Assembly (NCBI GenBank): GCA_963281155.1
Contig: CAUJLY010000001.1
Location: 5,084,001-5,148,000, forward strand
Reading direction: 5' to 3'
DNA from: Rhabditophanes sp. KR3021
Taxonomy: Eukaryota > Nematoda > Chromadorea > Rhabditida > Alloionematidae
Length of the DNA: 64,000 nt
Of this stretch, positions 46,111 to 57,700 are shown in pieces. The notes beneath the pieces were generated by a model, which was not told the DNA's origin, made no database searches, and saw nothing but the letters and a program-made list of their open reading frames with translations. Position 1 is the stretch's first letter; the number at the start of each line of letters is the position of its first letter. Both the position numbers and the translations under genes were made by a program.

Positions 46111-47419
46111 ACAAAACTAATTTGCGAGAGCAGCAAGTATTAAAAATAGATTATTTAAGATTATTTTCTTAATAATGGGTTAAATATTTGATAAAATGGC
46201 TATTATCACTATTCTCGTAATTATTCTAAAAATGGTGCAACGTATAATCTTTTAATACATGAAAGTGTTTAAACATTATGATAAAATTAATTTGTAACAA
46301 ACTTTCTGCGATAAGTACTTTGTGATTCGCTTTAAATAAATATCTGCAAATAACATCTTTGACCTAATTTATGATTAAGAAAATGAGCACAAACGAAGCA
46401 TGATATGGAAATGTTTTGTGATTTATGATTATTTATAGGAAAGTGTCTTTAAAGTTTCTTTTATTCTTAATAAATGACAACTGTACACTTTTGAATCAAT
46501 AAATAAAAGTTGTTCCAATGATTGTATATGTCAAAGGAAAAGGAATGTGATTTTGGAGTTTAAAAGTTTGTCTAATAAGGTTAATTTTATAAATAAACTT
46601 TCTCATACCAAATTATCTATTTTATGTCGATTAAAGAACAGAATAAGTAAATTAAAATATCACCATACGATTATTATTATATACATTTGATATTTATATT
46701 GCATTATCATGTTGGATTACTCACAAAAAATGCCCAAATAATAAGTTTTAATCAAATATTTAAAGCCATCTTCTTTCCAATTTTGAGTCATCACACATAT
46801 TACATTTAAATGTATATAACGTATATAATGTATTTTATATATTTACATAGTGGCAATACATTTGATTTTCTTCATATCATCTCACTAGTGGCTTTATTCT
46901 TCTAAAAATTAAACATTAATTTATCCTGCAATTACGCTTTTTTATAATGGAATTAAACTATGAGTATACCTTGCACTTATGTCTTTATTTCAACAAATTA
47001 TATTGTATATAGTAATGCACTGTTATTGTATATAATGCTATAATGACTGTAAATAAGTATATGTACACTCATTCATTTTCAACTATGTCTACCGAAAAGT
47101 GTTGTTATTGTGATGTAGATGTCAAAAAATATAAATTTCACACTAATCGTTCAGCACATTTTGAATCATACCACTCTTTTTATTATCCGTCTACCCATTT
47201 TTAACAAGGTAACAGGTCATTATTAATGTGAACAATCAATACTCTGATTTGTTGTATGTGAGTATGATCATGCTCACAACTCTACCGACTACAATAATAT
47301 TATGCAGTGTTTGACTCTTTCTATTTAATTTACCAAACTCGTCCTTTCTTTTCATTTGAGGATATTTTACTTTATATTGAGTGATAATCTTTTCAGATAT
47401 CTTTACTATTTTACTAAGG
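46079..47419. other. Intergenic between divergent genes
   Basis: AT-rich, about 1.3 kb, between PAPS synthase (-) and the ankyrin gene (+). No coding frame is supported. TTTTCAG at about 47391-47397 precedes the next ATG by 22 nt. Confidence 0.5.
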
Positions 47420-48996
47420 ATGGATTACGATTTGGGACTTAGTTCGCAAATAAGGGATAGAGAAGAAAGTAAAGGCTATGGATCAAAAATGACCATACCA
47501 GTTAGATATGATACATTGAAAAATGGCGATTTCCTCTATACCAACTTTGAAACTACTCCCCCCAGTGAGAATATGAGAAATGGTATTCTTGAAAAACTCG
47601 ATTTAGAATCCAGAAGTGCCACCATAAAGAACGATAAATTTACTGGATTAAACAAAATACTAAGTCATCAAAAAGCGCTAGATGTGAAACAAGTATACTC
47701 GAATGTATGTGACTATTTGAATAATCCATTTTATTTGTATAATTTTAGTGGGTAAAGAAGACGATGAGCCATGGAGATTTTAGAAATCTCACCATATGTC
47801 TACTTGAAAAGGATTATGCTGAATATTCAAGATTGGAGATGCAAATAATTGAAAAGATAAGAAATGAATCGTCCAAGAAAAAAGCTAGAGATCACGTCAG
47901 ACAAAAATTGACTCGCTCACTATTCAATTATTCAATTGACGAATCCACAAAAGCCAATCTTGTTATGTATTTTTCAACACTGACTTGTGATTATCACCAA
48001 TCTTCTGGTTCGGAGAGTCACGAACAATGTTATTTTTTCAATGCCTTACTAAAGAATCTTACAGATGAAAACAGACAAGTCTTGTTCCGCCTAGGGTTTG
48101 AGAAGAATCTATATACACCTTTGCATTATGCGGGAATGTTTGCATCGCCGTGTATTCTAACTGTTTTGCTAAGTCAAGGGGCCGATCCCAATATACTGGA
48201 TTGTGATCTAAAAACACCCTTATCGTATGCCTTAAATTATCAAAACTCAACAAAAGCCAAAGTCTTATTTTTGCATGGAGCCGATCCTCATCTTGGACTT
48301 AACACTGAAAATACAAGTAGTTTATACAAATGTGAGAAGGTATTAGTACATAAGAAGAAGATCACTGATAGGATTGTTGAAATAGAAAATGTTTTTAATT
48401 ACCATTGTACAACATATTTAAGGCATTTTAATGTCAAAAAATTACTCTCTAAAGTACACATAGTCAGAGGTTGTCTTTTTACAGAAAAATTTAAGGAAAA
48501 TGTTGCTTTAACCGAACACATGAAATTAACTCAAATTCGTGAATTTCCGTTGTCATTGCCCGACTTCGCACCCCATCTCAACAAAAAGAACAATTCATTT
48601 AGAATTCGCTTACTTGTTATTATACCATTTAACTTCACGAACGATGGTGTGATCAATGACATAGATTGCTTTGCAGGTACTCCCATTCGATTAAAAAGAT
48701 TAAGAGCCGCTGAAGGATCTCAAGCGGGAATAAGTGATGTTGCAGTATTTGGCTCGGATCCAATTCTTACACTCCCTACTTTTGAAATCAAACATCAAGC
48801 CTCTTTAAAAGAAATTTCTTTAAAACCAATAATCCGGGAAAGAAACAATGGTTATATTTATGCCTTTGAGATTCCCAATGATGTTAAACAAGTATCCACT
48901 TTACAGTTACATCTTAATAATTTACAAGAAGTAATTGCTGATGCATATGCCCTTAGTTTCATGGTTGGAGTCGTACTTATGGAAATATCCTGTTAA
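47420..48996 (+). CDS. Ankyrin-repeat protein of unknown function
   Basis: Two exons, 47420-47704 and 47749-48996, joined in phase 0 (VYSN|WVKKTMSHG); 510 aa. The start ATG follows a TTTTCAG acceptor. Two ankyrin repeats are clear at about residues 215-270 (TPLHYAGMFASPCILTVLLS, QGADPNILDCDLKTPLSYAL, KVLFLHGADPHL). The N-terminal 200 residues and the C-terminal 230 residues have no recognised domain. The latter holds a beta-rich region (FRIRLLVIIPFNFTNDGV, TPIRLKRLRAAEG). No signal peptide or membrane span is visible, so it is probably a cytosolic scaffold. The gene structure is convincing, the role unknown. Confidence 0.8.
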
Positions 48997-49137
48997 TGCT
49001 CAAAGTGTCTTTATTGTCTATCCGCATATAACTTTCAAAATAATAAACTTCGAACTATGGCATTTATTTATTATTGTTGGCATTTTTAATATGATGGCAT
49101 TTATTTGTTATTGTTGAGAATTTGATGTCGTAGACAT

Positions 49138-51863
49138 TCACTTATTACTATAATTCTTAGCTTGCAGTTTAATTTGTCCTGCCATTTTGGTGACCTCATC
49201 TATTTCATACCAATTCTTTTTCCATCTCATGAATAATCTGTCCCATAGTAAGATTGCTTGCGGTGCAACTGACGGCCACAAAGTGTATCGATACGGTTCA
49301 TACATTAAATTAATGTAATTTAGAAGAATATGAGGATGATTCGAAAAGCTCCACAAAGATATGGTTGATTCTTTTACGTTATGCATACTTTTCTCCTTTT
49401 CATTATTCCCAATAAAACACCCAAATTCAGATGCATAGATGTGCTCAAATAGTAATAGTAAAAAGTCTTCGTTAAATTCAAATGATAGTGGAAATTGCCG
49501 CATAAGTTGCCATACTGAGTCCAAAAATAGTACAAAAACAGGTGCTTCATATTTTGCAGTGTTACTGCCATTTTCAAATGCAGAATGTGCGCATCTTAAA
49601 GAAAATGGATGTCCACCTATTGGTGTGATTATTTTGGGAATTTAAATTGTGTTTATTACTAATTTTTTGCAATGTTTTAAAATTTAACCACCAAAGATGC
49701 TTTGCGCCAACTATTCTGATTAAGATAATCTTACTTCAAAATTTGCTTATAACATCCCTCAAAGATGGTTTGTTATCTCATTCTTATCCTAATGCGTGTG
49801 TGTTTTCTTATGTTTATTAATCACATTATTTTAGATTGCTAACATCTAGCCTCCTAGTGTTTATTTGCCATGGCTGCTAAAAGGAAACGAGGCAAGATGG
49901 TGGGAAGCCCAAGAGAAGCTTCATCTAAAGCTAAAAGAAAGCAATCTGATCGTGTGGCAATAACTAACAGTTTGGAAAGGAAAGAGAACGGTGAGTATTG
50001 ATGTTGTTTATATTGTAATTCTTTTAGTTAATCCACAACTGAGACAGTCAAATTTAGATGTATTTACAAGAACCAGAGATGACGGAACTGTTTTGACGGC
50101 TGAACAAATAATGGAAAACGAGTTGGTTGTTTGAAGAAGAAAAGTAGCTATATTTACGGGGCCAATTGAGGAAGAGTTTTTGAAAGGTCGTAAGCTTGAA
50201 AAGTTTGAAAAGGAGTTTGAAAGGAAAGATCAAATAATCGCTCACAGAACGTTGGTGATGTAATGAAAGAGGTATTCAAAGATAAAAGTAAAGCCGAAGT
50301 CAAGTGGCTAGAGTTAGACGAAGATATTTTTTATGATGGTAATCTTGCGTTTGCCATCGAAAGATGCATTATTGTTGGTACTAAAGGACTCACTTTCATC
50401 AAAGCTGTTTACTATATAGGATAGTCAATGCCTGATCCAAAAGCTTCATGAAAGAATGAACCAACATTTTTCCAGGATTGATAAATGTTTGTGCTCAAAG
50501 ATATAATTGCTACTAAATTTTAGTCATATCTGTATTTTTTAATAAATATGTTTGCTTGCTAACCCATTATCCAGATTTTTTCGATTAATGATTGAAATCC
50601 TAGTATTGACCTCGAACTTGCATCTAGCAATAGTTCGGCCAAAGAAGCTACAATTATGGATAAAAGTGAGAAGAAGAATGAAAATACCAGTAAGCAATGT
50701 CGAGTCTGTTCCGTTTTCTCCATGAATGAGCACAGGTTTTCCTAAATAAAATAGTTGGCGTTTATTAGAATTGAATGTGTCTTACCTTCACAATCTACTA
50801 TCTGGGCAACTGTAGCTGCAGCAGTGATGGAGTCACTCACTGATTGAAGCCATCCGGAATCATTTAATTTCCTAACCCATCTATCCGGACCACAATCATT
50901 TTCTTGGCAAACTGAAATGGTAAAAATGCATTTTAATTTAAATGTAATTCTTCAAAACATACGTGCCACAAGTTTTCTTAAAGAATCTTTAATTTCTTTA
51001 ATTCGAGGAACTTTGCCATGTAAATATTTATACTGGGAATAATTTTGGTTAGTTTCAACCCCACCACCTCGACTTCTTGATAAAGTCGCCAAATTCTTAG
51101 TTCTCGTATCAAAAATTACACCAAAACCATTTCCAAACAAATAAGAATTGACGATATTTTCATCTTCAGTGCATTTTCTCCATAGTGGACCAACTAACGG
51201 CTGTGAAGAAATGGCAATTGGGACATTTTTGGGTTGATGATAATAGGCTAGTATTGGAAATCTACCCTCCGCTCTGTACGTACTGCTTATTTTGAGATTA
51301 ATATCCTCATTACTTATAGGTACAATGACTTTCTCAGGATATGAGGAACACATACTATAATTTTGATTGACTGTGCTTATTCTGAACTTATTGCCCGATT
51401 TAAGTAACAATTTAGCAAATTGCTCCTCGACATTATATGACAACCAGCCATCGTCTAAAACTGTAAATGGGCATTTATAGTAATAGGAATAATATAGTTT
51501 AATGTCATCGATATTAGATAGTTTTTCAATAGCTCGGGCCACAGCTTCGCAATCATCAATATCAGTAAATTGAAATACCAATATTAGAAAGTTTTTGCAT
51601 TTGAGAGTAAGTAAAGCTAGTTCCACTTTTGAATCATTCGTTTTGTTTGATTTGGTGGTTATGGAAACCTCAACCTTATCAACAGCTCGATATAACAACC
51701 ATAACTCGCCATTTTGAACAGATGTAGGGTTTAATAAATTTGGAATAAATACTAAATGATGGCCTACCAATGTCAGATCGCCTTCCTGTGGATTTCGGCA
51801 TCCACATTCCTTAAGATACACATTTTTAACTCTTGGCTTTTCAATAAGTGAAGCAAGTTCCAT
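49138..51863 (-). CDS. mtm-9: Myotubularin-related pseudophosphatase (MTMR9 type)
   Basis: Five exons: 51863-50963, 50911-50786, 50741-50688, 50647-50564, 49618-49138; about 547 aa. Family members bind phosphoinositides through an N-terminal PH-GRAM domain; MTMR9 is a dead phosphatase that partners and activates MTMR6/8. The GRAM region (GDLTLVGHHLVFIPNLL) is followed by the phosphatase fold (GRFPILAYYHQPKNVPI, SQPLVGPLWRKCTEDE). The P-loop reads LIHGENGTDSTLLT, without the Cys and Arg of Cys-x5-Arg, so it is catalytically inactive. GGHPFSLRCAHSAFEN, VFVLFLDSVWQLMRQFP and EFGCFIGNNEKEK match the family. One 2-nt excess in an ACACAC run at about 49566-49572 breaks the frame. Intron 4 (49619-50563) holds antisense copy F. 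Confidence 0.9.
49870..50430 (+). pseudogene. Element-family relic (copy F) in MTMR9 intron 4
   Basis: Antisense to the host. The ATG at 49870 opens a basic N-terminus (MAAKRKRGKMVGSPREASSK). A GT-AG intron entered in phase 1 (KENG|VNPQLRQ) has the position and the Gly/Val junction seen in copies A and E. The following sequence (VFTRTRDDGTVLTAEQIMEN) is broken by one stop and continues EEEFLKGRKLEKFEKEFERK. A further open piece is EVKWLELDEDIFYDGNLAFA. No GIY-YIG core remains visible, so membership rests on the N-terminal half and the intron position. Confidence 0.45.
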
Positions 51864-52142
51864 TTTTTAAGCTTAAATATGCATATAAAATATTCAATAA
51901 AAGACATCCGATTATTTTTAGACAAAAATATAAATATAGTATGGACTCCTTACTTTATCTTCAATATATTGAACAACATCATGTGTCTCTATACAAGAAT
52001 AACAGCTGTCTATTACAATTTCTCTACTTACTATGCCCAAGTTGGCAAAATGTATTTGCACACACAATAAATGAATACACATTATGTTGGGAAATGTAGA
52101 AATTATTAACAATTTTATTATTCGAATAATAACTTCAACTAA

Positions 52143-54186
52143 TTAGACCATATCTTTTTTATAAGATTTTTGATTGTTAAGGCTAAATTTGTTTTCATAA
52201 ATAGTGTCATCCATGCCAATTAATGATGCATAATCTTCGGTCTAAAAATATAAACATAATATTGGTAAAGAAATGAATAAAGTTGAAAATTAGATGCACA
52301 TATTAAATTAATGATGAACATATAAATAAACTTACAAAAGCCGATCCCATAATTTTGGACGATTTATCACTCGAAGGAGTTGGCGGAACCGGCCATTTGT
52401 GGTTCACACTTCCAACATTATTCAGAGGATCTTGCTGATAATTTGTTGGATGCATTAAATCACTATACTCATTCTTATCTTTAAGATTATTAGAAGATGA
52501 CGCTGTGCAATAAGTTACTTCAGTCCTAGATTCAATTGGGCGACGATTACTCTCCCCCAAATAAGATCCCTTCATGAACGATTCATTAAAAGTATAGTAA
52601 CCCTTTTCTGTGAATGTTTTATTTTCAATCATATGATGGATATGCTTTTGTTTTAGCATCCAAGAAGCATACCGTTGAGCTTCTTTTCGTGATTTCAATT
52701 CAGTAACATTGTTACGAAGATATGTAACTAAATCAGCGCCAATAAACGAATTAGGTACACTTATTTTTAACCATTTTCTATCTTTAATTTGTAAGCCGCT
52801 AGCTGGTTTTAAGATATGCTGAATAATTACGTTATGGCCCATAGTACATGACAAAGATGGATTGTAACAGATATTTTCTTTAGTATTCATTAAATTTGAT
52901 GAGGTTTGTGGCAACTCATTTTGATTATATTCCATTATCTCCTTTTCTAGATAAGTTTTGTCAATCCCTTTCTTTTGCCTTTCTAAAGCAGTTTCTACCC
53001 AACATGAGATATCACAGGGCAAAATTGTCGAGTTAAGGCCACTGTATAAATTAAGATCGGCTGCATTAGCTTTTTTCCTTTTTGAAATAAACAGCTTGAT
53101 ATTTCTTTTCTTTCTAATATAACTCTTTAAAAGCTTAGCAGCCTGGTCTTCACTCAAATCTTCGAACGAATATTCGTCTAATTGAATAATTTGATCGCCA
53201 ACTTCCAATTTTCCAGTAGCATAAGCTGCACCGTCAATATCAACATCGCATATAAAAATGCCGCCATCATTACCAACAACTTTAATTCCTAAAAATGGAT
53301 GTTCCTTTAAATTGATATTGACTACGTCAATACAAGGTGTAGAATGAGATGTCATACTACTATTCAATGTTGAGGAATCTGTTGAAGGTGACTGTCTGCG
53401 TCGATTATTTTGACGAGGTTTTCTCTTTCTGTGTGTAACTTGCTCGCCAAATTCGGAATATATATCATCTTGTGATTGAATATCAAAGTTGCGTTTATTC
53501 TTTGGATATGGCTTCAAGAACAAACTATTTTCAACATCCCCCGCAATTGAGCTAAAGCCAGTTGATTCTGAGTTATTCATTGCCTTGTGCTTTGCTATAA
53601 TGTTTAATTTTAATAAAAGATATGTATTAACACGCTTACCCGATGATTCATAGAATAACGAATTAGGACTGCAATTATTTTTTCTTGTATGAGATTCCTG
53701 AAAGTCACCAATCGTGCTTAATTGCTGGTATGAGTTTGCGTAATGAGGTTTATAGCTTTTTTTCCAATAGTCATTTGATGCAATGGAATGCCTTTTCTCT
53801 TTTTCCTAGTTATTGTTCCATTTTCCTGATATTTCGTTATTTTATATATAGGATTCGTTACTACAAATAATTCAATTGGACCAGGAGTAGACTGGTATAG
53901 TAGATCACAATCATTAACAATTTCACATTTCACTTCCCTAAACAATTAATCAAAACAATTAGATTAATTATGAATGAAAGTTACCTTTTAAAGTCTTGAT
54001 CCACCATTTTCACATAATATTTGGATCCACGTGACGGAACTTCTTTTTTAAAATCACACAAAGTCAGAGTATCAATACGTTTACCTATTTCAACCACAAA
54101 TGGTGTAGTATCATCGTCTTTATAATAATATACCTAAAATTAAAACAATATTAAAATTTAAAAAATTAAAGTACCTTTGTTGTCAT
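52143..54186 (-). CDS. Dishevelled (Wnt signalling adaptor)
   Basis: Five exons: 54186-54175, 54133-53985, 53937-53640, 53594-52336, 52241-52143; about 605 aa. Dishevelled relays Wnt signals from Frizzled to beta-catenin and planar-polarity pathways. The N-terminal DIX domain (KVYYYKDDDTTPFVVEIG to LFVVTNP) is followed by a basic linker (RKRKPRQNNRRRQ). Next come a PDZ domain (VNINLKEHPFLGIKVVG, GGIFICDVDIDGAAY, VGDQIIQLDEYSF) and a DEP domain (LKISVPNSFIGADLVTYLRN, YASWMLKQKHIHHMIENKTF, KGYYTFN). The frame is broken once in exon 3 at an A-run (about 53757-53763); one added A restores the reading into NSYQQLSTIGDFQESH. The protein is short for the family; the C-terminus ends in KKDMV. Identification is secure. 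Confidence 0.93.
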
Positions 54187-54794
54187 GATTGCCGGAATTG
54201 TAATATATAATATTTTTATTAAATCTGAAACGATCGGTAGATATTATAACAATGTAAAGAACAGTCACAATAATCGGATATAAATGGCATCGAAGTTGTT
54301 CTCTGCACGAAGTAAGTGGAACAATAAGACACGCAAAAAGTTGTTATAGTTTGGCGCCATTACTCATCCGCTTTGAGAAAACAAATAAGAAAGATTATCG
54401 AACAGCAAGACGTCTACTTTGCAAAGTCCGTCTTTCATCAGAAATTAACATTAAATTATATTTTAAAAACTATGTCTTAATTATTTGTTCAAAAATGTTT
54501 TATAAATTATATTTTAATTATTTTATCAAGTTAATCTCATAAAAACATTACTGTTATGTCATTTTTTCCTTCTCATACGAGACATCACTTTTATGTGAGC
54601 TTTCCATTCTAACACAAGACATTGCTTGTAGTCAACTTCTTGTAATCAATTTAAAAACAAATTATTATGATCCGAATTAAATGGCAATTTAGGTCGCCTA
54701 GAATAAAATATAAATTAGAACAAAATGGGTATTATTCAAAGTAATTAGGTTTTTTTACCAAACACAATTTGTTATCGCATAATTGTTCAAAAGA
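54187..54794. other. Divergent promoter region (Dishevelled / cadherin)
   Basis: AT-rich spacer between two genes that point away from each other. A 63-codon plus frame at 54351-54542 is judged a chance frame. No motif is assigned. Confidence 0.45.
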
Positions 54795-57700
54795 ATGGAT
54801 ATTTGCTGTAAATTTAAAAACACTATATTTGTTTGCCTTATTTTTGGATTAATTGGATTTTCCGTAGGTCATATAATTATTCATATTGTATATACAATTA
54901 TTTAATTTAGTGGGGAAGAGTGGTTGAGGGACACGGTTTGGCTGCTGCAAATAATGATATTATTACATTTGAACCTGATTTATTTAATGAAACTTTGATA
55001 TTACCGATTCATGTAGGGAAAAATAGTGAATTACTAAGAATTGAAGTTAACTCCCTTAAAAAAAACAAGTTGGAATTTGAATGTCTTAGTACGAATGATG
55101 TATATTGTTCAACTGAGGAAGGAGAAGAGGTCGGAAGTTATGGTGTTAAAATTATGGTTGGAGAAAATTATGAAAAAAGTAGAGAACTAAAAATATATGT
55201 AACAGTGAGCATAGTTAATAGTGATGGAACTCGAACCCCACACCAAGGAAAAACGGCATTGCGTTTTACTACTTCGGCAGATGAAAACTTAAATATTCGA
55301 ACACCGTTAGAATCACTATCACCTTCCATTTTGACAATAAGGGAAAAGTACGTTGGTGGAGATGAAAAATATCTAAGATTCGATGATGACAAATATTATG
55401 TGACTATTGTACCACAAGTGCCAAAGGAACGCATTTTAGTTCGTGCTCAGTTATCGTGTTTTACCAATGATTCAACTATACCAAGAGTTTGGCTGGAAGT
55501 ACCTGATATAAAAAGTCCCCTGAGAGTAGACAATATTATAAGATCTAATCGTGGTCAAGCTGAGTTTGATATAATTTTGAAAAGATACGTTAAGACCGAC
55601 TTTTTGGAAGTAGGCAAATTTATTACATATAAAATTAAAGCTAAGCATTCAAATATTGTTATTGAAGCGGAAGTTATCGCAAATATGATTTTAACAGATG
55701 TGGGACAAAATACATCCAATAAAATAATTAATGGCGGCTTCAGAAAAAATAATGATGTTTCCTTTATCAAATTAAAAGATGATGTTTTAATAGATTTTGA
55801 TTCTGACTTAAAGAATGACTTAGTTAATTTCAATGAACCAGATAAACATAATTCTTTAAACAAAACAATACCAACATTACCTAGAAATGACATTGGTAAA
55901 CAGGAATTAAGTATTCAAGATATATCAACCACCATCACACCAGCAATAATGCAGTCGACAACAACAGAAGAACAATCAGCAACAATAGAAGCACAATCAA
56001 CAACATTAGAATCACGGCCAACAATAGAATCACACTTAACGACATTAGATATAGTAGAAATACAATCAACAACCTCAGATGTGGTAGAATTAACAAAAAA
56101 TAATGAAACAATGGACATCTCAAAAACAACTCCAACTTTGAGTTCCAGAAAATCATTTGATGTTTTACCCAAAAGCCTTATATTTGACACAATCAAGACA
56201 AATATAAAGAAACCAGCAGATATTCCACCTAAATTAGATTTTCCTGATAATATTACATTTATAAAAGACAGCAGCTTAAAAATATCAGATAATTTGCTTT
56301 TAGAGCCGACAATTACTGATTCCAAAGACCCTTTTTCTTTTAAAATTTCAGAAAATAGTAAAAATGGGAGTTTAATCGGCTCATTACTTTTGAAAGAAGA
56401 CACGATACATAAGGAGGTACATTTGCTAACTATGACATCCTTTGAAGATTATACCTTTGAAATGGTTGATGGGGACGTTATTCTGATGTGCGCAAATAAT
56501 AAATTGACATGCCTCGATTTTGAGAAAGAAAAAATAATCGAAATTTTAGTTAGCATAAATAATTTAGAACCTGCATTGGTAACCGTCTTTGTTTTGAACA
56601 AAGATGACTCTGAAGTCGAGATAAAAACTTATGCAAAGGAGATAAAAATATCAAATGATAAAATGATGAACCAATTTTTGTTTTCTGTTATGGATGAAGA
56701 TGGAATAGACGCTAACACTGTTGAATTAGGTGGTTCTGCTGGTAAGCATTTTATTTTACAAAAAGTTCCAGATGATGATTTATATCAAATTGTTTTAATT
56801 GAATCACCTAGATCAGGGAAGTCAGAATTGGAAATTATTGTAAAGTCAGTTGATCCTCTAGGCAAAAAACTTACCAAAAGTGTTCCTGTCAAAGTAAGTG
56901 GCTCAAATCGGAAAAGCAAATTTAGAAAAAATAAGTATGAAAAGACGATGAAAGTGAAAGATATTATTAAAGGGACGAAAGTTATTCATTTCGAATTAGA
57001 GGGAATACCAATTGATAGTGTCGACTTTTATATATTGGAGGGATCTCCCGGTTGGCTGCAAATTGAAAAGTATGGTGGGCAATTATTTGTATCAAATGAG
57101 GTAGAAAATATTTATCAAGGAGATTATTCAATACTTATTGGCGCAGTTGAAAAAGAAAGCAATAAAATTATAGCGAAAGTTGTATTTAATTTAGATGTAC
57201 CAGATGGTGAAATTAAACAGCCCATTTTTCCTCAAAAAGTGTATCTAAAAACAGTTGGTAGCAATCAGGAAAAGGATTTAATTAATTTGCCCATTTTGCC
57301 AATTAACAGTTACTCAAAGATTGAAATTGTACATGAAAGTTGCCTTGCTTTTACTGAGCAACTAAGAAATGTCAAATGCAATACAAATATTTTCAAAATA
57401 AGTAACAATGCGATTCAAATACCATTAAATGAATTACCCAGAGCAAGGAATGTATTTGTAGAATTAATGATGTCTGAAAATCCCAGTGAAAAGGCAAGTC
57501 GAAAAAGTTTATTATAAAAAATCAATTTAAAACACAAAGACATATTAATAATTCGTGATGTGCTCATCATAGCCGCATTCTGAGAAGTCCTCGAGTATTA
57601 ATTGGGCAACTTGTGAGTTTACTTGAGGGTTCAGGACAAAATCGAAAGATCATTTTCCTGAGCTGCTGTTGGTAAGTTGACTCCAAAGAGCGTTGATGAG

